From Strigomonas culicis (lineage: Eukaryota; Euglenozoa; Kinetoplastea; Trypanosomatida; Trypanosomatidae): 11,581 bases of DNA. The position numbers were made by a program, and so were the translations under genes. The stretch spans positions 1 to 11,581 of the forward strand of contig AUXH01000599.1 of the NCBI GenBank assembly GCA_000482145.1, written 5' to 3'. Shown piece by piece: positions 6,892-11,581 of the stretch. Within the stretch, counting starts at the first letter, position 1; every line of letters starts with the position of its first letter. The notes under the pieces are model-generated. The model was not told the DNA's origin. It searched no databases and saw nothing but the letters and a program-made list of their open reading frames with translations.

Positions 6892-9477
6892 TCACTCTAG
6901 TTCACTTTTTGCGATATAGACATCCACTGCGTGAAGGATTTCGGGTGCGGTGGCTTCACTCCTGCTGACTAGCTCACTGAAGCGGAGGTGTTCTTCTTCC
7001 TCCTCCGCGTCGGTCGGCACAGTCATCTTACCGAAGTCATCGGTCTGTAGAGTGACCTCCACCTGTGCAGCGCGACAGGCGTCCTTGGAACCTGGGTTCT
7101 GTGCAACAGGAGCAATGCGTTGGCGCGCGATCCCGCGGTGCAGAGTGGCCATCGAAAAGCAGGCATCGCCGATGTGAAGCTCCTTAGAACTGCTCTTCGC
7201 CTTGTAGAAGACGTGAAGCGTAATAACGTCCTGGTCTGGTTGGGCCAAGTAGAACACAAATGTTTCATCAAAGCGGATGACAGGAGATAGTTCCTTCACG
7301 GTTGTTTTGTACTTCTCCTTGATGGACTTGAGCTTAATAATAATATAACCCGGATCAGTGATGGCTTGGCCGTTGCGTAAAACATCAGCCAACTCCACAA
7401 TCGTGACAGTGAGGTGGGCACCCTCTGGAACAGCGCTGCGTCGGCGTTCTTCATTGGACACGATAGAAAGCTGAGACGGATCCTCCGATGGCACCGGATC
7501 AGACCAGCGTGGCGCTTTGGGCACCGCAAGCTGACGGTGCAGGTGGCTGTTTTCATCACGCAAGTCATCTAAAAGTCCATTCATTTCAGCTAGCTTGTTG
7601 CCGTCAAACCCCCGTGAATGATCCAGGTCGGCACATTGTCTCCTTAGTATAATGTTCTCCTTTTCCAAGCTCCTGTTCTCACGCTGAAGCGCGTCTCTGT
7701 CACTCACCACGTTGTCCACATCGGCTTGCAGGTTCCTTAGACGACTCTCCAAATTGTGAATGACGTTGTCCTTATCATCGAGGCGATGCTTCAGCGGATC
7801 AAGAGTGCCATAGCACTCTCGAAGACGGTCTTCCAGATCGTCCAGTGCCTTTTGAATCCGATGAACTTCCTCGTCCTTCATGGCGTTAGCATTAGCGAGT
7901 GCCGCACCTTGAAACTGTGCCTTCTTCAGGAGTCTCTTTGTCTCATCTTCGCTCTGCCATGCCGCTTCTAGCAGTCGCATGATATCCTCCACTGAGTCCC
8001 GCTTGTCCTTGGACAACCGAACGACAGACCCATCTGTAAGAACAGTTTCCATTACATTGCTGCGAATATCCTTGTTCTCATTCAGAAGTTCTTCAATTTG
8101 TCGCTGGTACTCTTTGATGCGCGCTCCTGTCAGCGCATCCTTCTGGTCTTGCGAAGCCTTGGTGTCATTTACATAATCCTGGAGTACGCGGATTCGCTGC
8201 TTCAGTTGAGAAACCTCATCATTCGCGCCAGTGCTGCTCCCTTGAGAAAAGGAGTTTTCCTTCAAGACTCGGCTTCCCGCTCCTGTGTGTTGTTCACTCG
8301 TTTGTTTCTGCTTTTCTGCAACCAATAGAACTTCAAGATCCTTATTCTGGATCACCTTTTCATCGTTTTGAAGCTGCAAGGAAAGATTCTTATTCTGTAG
8401 CTCATCAATAATATCCCTTAGGCGTGCGTTATCGGCCAAAAGCTCATCTACGTGCTTTTTGTTGCTCCACATTCCACTGACGGCAGATTTCTCAATCCTC
8501 TCCACTTCAATAGTCGGGTTAACACTTTCTATGTCGTCACTGACAAAATCAAAAGCATGATTGGCACGTTTCTCTCCTCGTAAACTTTCAATTTCATTTT
8601 TTAGTGAAATCACTTGATCTTGAAGCCCTTTGTACACCTCTTTATCATTCCCACCAACTGTTTCGCTCCTGTTCAGCTCATTTATCGTCTGTCGAAGAGC
8701 GTTTTCGGTTTGGATCCACTCCTTCTCCTTCTGCCACTGCTTCTCCTGGAGGTAATGTAGTCTTGACTCCAGCTCCCCAACCTCTTCTTGAAGAAGTGCC
8801 TGTTGTAAGGGAACTTCACCACGGGTTTGCATACGAGGCTCCTTGGCATGGAAGTTCTCGTTGGCGATAACCTCAGTGATTTTCTGCTCATAACGCTCTT
8901 TTTCTTGGCTCCATAAAGCCGCTGACGCTTTCGACATGTCCTGCTCATTCTCAAGAGCTCTCCGTAGATCGATACACTGGCGACGGTAACTCTCTAGCTC
9001 TTTAGCATTACGCTCACTTTCCATAGAAAATCTGTCACGTTCCGCACATAGATCTCTTATTCTTTTATCACAGGCGGATTCACAAGAACGCATTTTCTCT
9101 GTCAACACTTTTAACTCCTCCTTTGTTGCGTCTAGTTGCTTCCGGAGATCATCGTTTTCATTGATCACCTCTAATGCTTCACGTCCTTGAGGAAAACTCT
9201 CGTAGTACCGTTGGTCACCTTCAGTCTTTTTTACAAGATCATGAAGATTATTATTCTCCTCTTCCAAAACACGAGCATTACGGTTTGCAATGTCGAGCTT
9301 GTCTTTTGCATCATATAATGATGTCACCTCATTTCGCAACTCCTTTACCTCAAGCTCCAGTTCATACACTCTCAGTTCTTTCTCCGAGAGCTGCTCTTTC
9401 AGCTGAATCAAGGTGGACATTGTTGCTTTGTGTGAGTGCTTTTCAGGGCAAGTGTATGAAAGTGGAAAAGTAACCAA
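6892..9477 (-). CDS. CC2D: Coiled-coil and C2-domain protein, CC2D-like FAZ assembly factor
   Basis: The gene is complete: 861 residues, TGA at 6894-6892. Residues about 20-655 are nearly continuous coiled coil, with a break near residue 480 (VLTDGSVVRL). Residues 655-686 are a Ser/Pro-rich linker. Residues 687-812 form a C2 domain: strand AHLTVTIVEL, T-D-P-G-Y at 707-711, R-F-D-E-T-F at 735-740, DVITLHVFY and HIGDACF. The loop at 757-767 (FYKAKSSSKEL) lacks the usual aspartates, so Ca2+ binding is unlikely and a lipid- or protein-docking role is inferred. An acidic EEEEE tail region follows. In T. brucei, the protein named CC2D has this combination and is needed to build the flagellum attachment zone filament. 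The symbol rests on architecture and neighbours, not alignment. Met-20 (ATG at 9420) starts immediately before the coiled coil and is a strong alternative start. I kept 9477 because a predicted acceptor lies upstream of it. Confidence 0.9.
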   Translation of the reverse strand: MVTFPLSYTCPEKHSHKATMSTLIQLKEQLSEKELRVYELELEVKELRNEVTSLYDAKDKLDIANRNARVLEEENNNLHDLVKKTEGDQRYYESFPQGREALEVINENDDLRKQLDATKEELKVLTEKMRSCESACDKRIRDLCAERDRFSMESERNAKELESYRRQCIDLRRALENEQDMSKASAALWSQEKERYEQKITEVIANENFHAKEPRMQTRGEVPLQQALLQEEVGELESRLHYLQEKQWQKEKEWIQTENALRQTINELNRSETVGGNDKEVYKGLQDQVISLKNEIESLRGEKRANHAFDFVSDDIESVNPTIEVERIEKSAVSGMWSNKKHVDELLADNARLRDIIDELQNKNLSLQLQNDEKVIQNKDLEVLLVAEKQKQTSEQHTGAGSRVLKENSFSQGSSTGANDEVSQLKQRIRVLQDYVNDTKASQDQKDALTGARIKEYQRQIEELLNENKDIRSNVMETVLTDGSVVRLSKDKRDSVEDIMRLLEAAWQSEDETKRLLKKAQFQGAALANANAMKDEEVHRIQKALDDLEDRLRECYGTLDPLKHRLDDKDNVIHNLESRLRNLQADVDNVVSDRDALQRENRSLEKENIILRRQCADLDHSRGFDGNKLAEMNGLLDDLRDENSHLHRQLAVPKAPRWSDPVPSEDPSQLSIVSNEERRRSAVPEGAHLTVTIVELADVLRNGQAITDPGYIIIKLKSIKEKYKTTVKELSPVIRFDETFVFYLAQPDQDVITLHVFYKAKSSSKELHIGDACFSMATLHRGIARQRIAPVAQNPGSKDACRAAQVEVTLQTDDFGKMTVPTDAEEEEEHLRFSELVSRSEATAPEILHAVDVYIAKSELE
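7042..7419 (-). other. C2 domain at the C-terminus of the CC2D-like protein
   Basis: Residues about 687-812 show alternating hydrophobic beta strands with the typical C2 landmarks. TDPGYIIIKL stands where SDPYVKV is usual, RFDETFVFYL where NPVWNEEFEF is usual, and DVITLHVFYKA...IGDACFSM is the last strand pair. Loop 1 keeps one Asp (D708), but loop 3 has lysines and serines in place of the calcium-coordinating Asp residues. A calcium-independent C2 is therefore more likely. Confidence 0.8.
9439..9476 (-). promoter_or_regulatory. Alternative splice-acceptor candidate close to Met-20 of the CC2D-like gene
   Basis: In transcript sense the sequence TTACTTTTCCACTTTC is followed by CCCTGAAAAG, with AG as the complement of CT at 9439-9440. 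Use of this site would leave an 18-nt leader before the ATG at 9420 and exclude the ATG at 9477. It would therefore decide the true N-terminus. The tract is short and interrupted. Confidence 0.3.
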
Positions 9478-9510
9478 TCAGACAATACGAGTAAAAAGGG
9501 CAACAACAGA

Positions 9511-9526
9511 ATATATATATATATAT
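9511..9526. repeat. (AT)8 microsatellite
   Basis: Eight AT units lie in the predicted 5' UTR of the CC2D-like gene. This is simple sequence of the type found throughout the spacers here. Confidence 0.85.
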
Positions 9527-9529
9527 CAA

Positions 9530-9580
9530 CTCTTAAAGCCCAATTAAAAAAAAAAATCAGTAAAAAAAAAAACAGAACGA
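9530..9580 (-). promoter_or_regulatory. Predicted spliced-leader acceptor for the CC2D-like gene
   Basis: Two A-runs on the plus strand (9546-9556 and 9562-9571, followed by ACAGAACGAAAG) give a transcript polypyrimidine tract. The first AGs downstream are complements of CT at 9532-9533 and 9530-9531 (context TTTAAGAG). The resulting leader to the ATG at 9477 would be about 53 nt and would include an (AT)8 run. Confidence 0.5.
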
Positions 9581-10306
9581 AAGCCAAAGTAAAAAGCTAT
9601 GCGAGTAAAAGAGGATACGTAAATATAAACATAAGAAAATAAAAGAGAATTTTGGAAGAGAACGGAACATATTAAGAACCTTAAGAAACAAAGGAGAAAA
9701 ATAAACTCCTTTCTGTGAGTAGAACTGGAGATATGCATTGTTTGTTTATACATATATAATTATATATATTCATATATACATTAAAAAAAAAATGCATAAA
9801 TATATAACATAATTACATATATAAACACACATGCCAAAAAAAAAAAGGTGATGAAATAAACACACTTTTCTTCTTATGATTAGTAGTACCAGTAATAGTG
9901 GCAACATTCATTCTTAAAAATGGTGCTGTCATTATTGCTGTTATTGTGCTCATTCTGCCGAAAAAGAATACTGCGTTCAGTACAAAAGGAAAAAAATATA
10001 TAGAACGGCTTCAAATAGTGTAGGTGTTAAGCAGACTCCAGCCGTTGTATTTGAAAACGGGAAAAAAAAGAGCTCCTTAAAGTGATATTTTTTTCATTCG
10101 GGTTTGGGTTTTTCGATTGCATTTCTTTAACTTCTACTAAAGCTATATTCTTTATTATACATTGTTCATGTGTTTATTTATTAAAAGCTATTGTTCTTAT
10201 TCCCAGTAGCACTAGCAGCAAGAACAGTACTATCACTATCAAAGTTGCCAAAAATCTATTTAATTTCTGGTAATAGCGGTTGTTTGTACTTAATGTACAC
10301 ACAAAC

Positions 10307-10325
10307 ATATATATATATATATATA
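10307..10325. repeat. (AT)n microsatellite
   Basis: Nineteen bases of alternating A and T directly follow ACACAAAC in the AT-rich upstream spacer. This is simple sequence with no associated gene. Confidence 0.85.
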
Positions 10326-10659
10326 CTGTTCCTTTTTTTTTTAGTGATGTATTCAGCAGGAGCATATTGTTTTCTTTACGGGAAGAAGATGTAACAGAGA
10401 ACTGCTTCCAACTGTATACACTCTTTTCGTGGTTCTGTACGTTAGGTGGGTCTTTTATTTCTACTCACAGCTATTACAATGCCGTAATACAACAACTGCT
10501 ACGATTTTTAGTAGTAATAATAATACGCATATTAAATTTATCTTTTAAAATAGTAAAAACATGTTGCTCTTTCACTTCAGTTCTCCTATGTTGTTATGTA
10601 CTGGCTTTCAATAATATTGCACCTTTACTACTAACTGAAAGCTTTGTATTTAAAAATAC

Positions 10660-10698
10660 AATAATAATAATAATAATAATTATTATTATTATTATTAT
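10660..10698. repeat. (AAT)7(TAT)6 perfect palindrome
   Basis: Seven AAT units switch to six TAT units at 10680/10681. Bases 10661-10698 equal their own reverse complement, giving a perfect 38-bp palindrome that could extrude as a cruciform in DNA or fold as a hairpin in RNA. It may have arisen by inversion or foldback replication of a trinucleotide repeat. Confidence 0.9.
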
Positions 10699-11537
10699 GC
10701 GAAATAAAAAAAATAAAAACTATCCAAAACTCTGTTATTAGCTAGACTCCATAGAATGCAGAATTAAATACAGAATCAAGCTAAATCTCCAAGACAGGTA
10801 TTCAAGGCATCACAAATAAAGTATTAATAACCGCTTTGTATGACGTCACAAACTTCTTGAGTTGAGTAAGAAATACAAAAAAAGAAAAAACCTCAGGCAC
10901 ATATAAGCAGAAAGTGAAAAAAAAATGAATTTCTTTTTATAGTTATCTAATGAAACTGCCTATACTTATACATATATGCGTATGTATGTGTGTTTGACTC
11001 AAACAAGGTACTTAATACACACACAAAAAAAAAGTAACAAGACATTGTACAAAAAAAAAGCTTTTTAAAAAACTACAAACTGCCTATTTAAAAGTAAGCG
11101 CAAACAAAACAGATAACTTCCAAATTTGTTCACATATGTGCACCATTCTGTGTCATTACTTCAACCTGTTAAACATCTCTACCAAAATCAATCACTTCAT
11201 CACTATCTTTTCTTAGTTGTGTCGTAATCAATACGCTTTCAAATGGTAATCGCCATTTTTTTTTGTCGCCGCTGTTGCTGCTGTTGCAGTTACACTTGTT
11301 ATCATTTACTCATGTATACAATTCAACTATTTTAATGATGTACAATCACTGAACCAATCTATGCCACTTGCTCTCTTCAGATATGGTAATATGCGCCCCC
11401 TTTCATTACACATCACTTTGTACTGTCACACTCTCTTTTCGCCTCTTCTCAAATTTCTTTTGCGAGCACTGAAGGATTCTTTTTTTTTATCTTGAAGAGA
11501 ACAACCGATGGATGTATTATCACTGCGTTTCTGTCTT

Positions 11538-11581
11538 TCACTCGTCAAAGGGGCCGGAGGGGGGGGGGGGCGTCGTCGCGG
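11538..11581 (-). CDS. Possible 3' end of an upstream gene, cut by the window edge
   Basis: The last 45 or so bases are GC-rich, in sharp contrast to the AT-rich spacer to their left, as at a coding-to-3'-UTR boundary. On the minus strand, one frame reads 13 residues, starting with Ala-Thr-Thr and a proline run, and stops at TGA 11540-11538. A second frame stops at 11545 and a third runs 51 codons to TGA at 11428-11426. The homopolymer G12 at 11559-11570 makes the frame unreliable. Orientation is inferred from the other genes. It could equally be noncoding. Confidence 0.2.
   Translation of the reverse strand, partial: ATTPPPPSGPFDE

Larger units (their letters stand above)
9478..11537. other. 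Long AT-rich intergenic region upstream of the CC2D-like gene
   Basis: About 2.06 kb without a supportable gene on either strand. Minus-strand frames are below about 70 codons. The longest plus-strand frame (10280-10741) translates TA and ATT repeats plus hydrophobic AT-rich sequence. Visible features are many A8-A11 runs, (AT)n at 9511-9526 and 10307-10325, a 16-bp AT palindrome at 9752-9767, a 38-bp palindrome at 10661-10698, and a GCTGTT-type trinucleotide patch at 11268-11287. I see no tRNA, snRNA or rRNA. It presumably holds the upstream gene's 3' UTR. Confidence 0.7.

Noticed and set aside
10280..10741. 153-codon plus-strand ORF, hydrophobic
   Set aside because: It lies opposite to the gene direction, translates TA and ATT repeats (poly-Ile run), and has no domain or coding-like composition.
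10841..10848. TGACGTCA palindrome (CRE-like)
   Set aside because: An 8-bp match by chance is expected, and trypanosomatids have no known CREB-type promoter control.
9478..11581. Divergent strand-switch region or hidden gene in the long spacer
   Set aside because: No plus-strand gene is visible to the right, and no ORF of useful length or RNA gene can be supported. The window ends too soon to judge a strand switch.
1..11581. Mobile elements or CRISPR-like arrays
   Set aside because: There is no reverse transcriptase or transposase frame, no long terminal repeats and no spaced repeat array. The only repeats are simple sequences.

Overview
This window looks like nuclear DNA of a trypanosomatid, most likely a Trypanosoma species. 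Three long intronless genes lie head-to-tail on the minus strand. They are separated by AT-rich spacers that carry long polypyrimidine tracts followed by AG in the transcript sense, as expected for trans-splicing in a polycistronic unit. The proteins are also of trypanosomatid cytoskeletal type. I cannot name the species.

Layout in transcription order (right to left). (1) 9478-11581 is an AT-rich spacer of about 2.1 kb, with a GC-rich fragment at the window edge that may be the 3' end of an upstream gene. (2) 9477-6892 encodes an 861-residue coiled-coil protein with a C-terminal C2 domain, resembling the flagellum attachment zone (FAZ) assembly protein CC2D. (3) 6891-5510 is an AT-rich spacer with an extra, unassigned polypyrimidine/AG signal and (CAA)n motifs. 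(4) 5509-3722 encodes a 595-residue protein. It has a small beta-type N-terminal module, a short coiled coil, a segment resembling the dynein stalk and microtubule-binding head, a proline-rich disordered linker and a C-terminal coiled coil. (5) 3721-3161 is a spacer with a clear splice-acceptor signal and a (TA)n(GT)n microsatellite. (6) 3160 to beyond base 1 holds the first 1053 residues of a very large coiled-coil protein. It starts with the same beta module plus dynein-stalk-like segment, has a globular domain resembling the FAZ1 conserved domain near residues 648-735, and turns Ala/Leu/Glu-rich and GC-rich where it leaves the window.

The most interesting result is that the two adjacent genes at 3722-5509 and 1-3160 share an N-terminal architecture in which a dynein-type microtubule-binding head appears to be reused outside a dynein motor. 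Next to a CC2D-like gene and with a FAZ1-type domain, this suggests a small locus of filament or adhesion cytoskeleton proteins that may contact microtubules directly. The domain assignments are by eye and were not computed.
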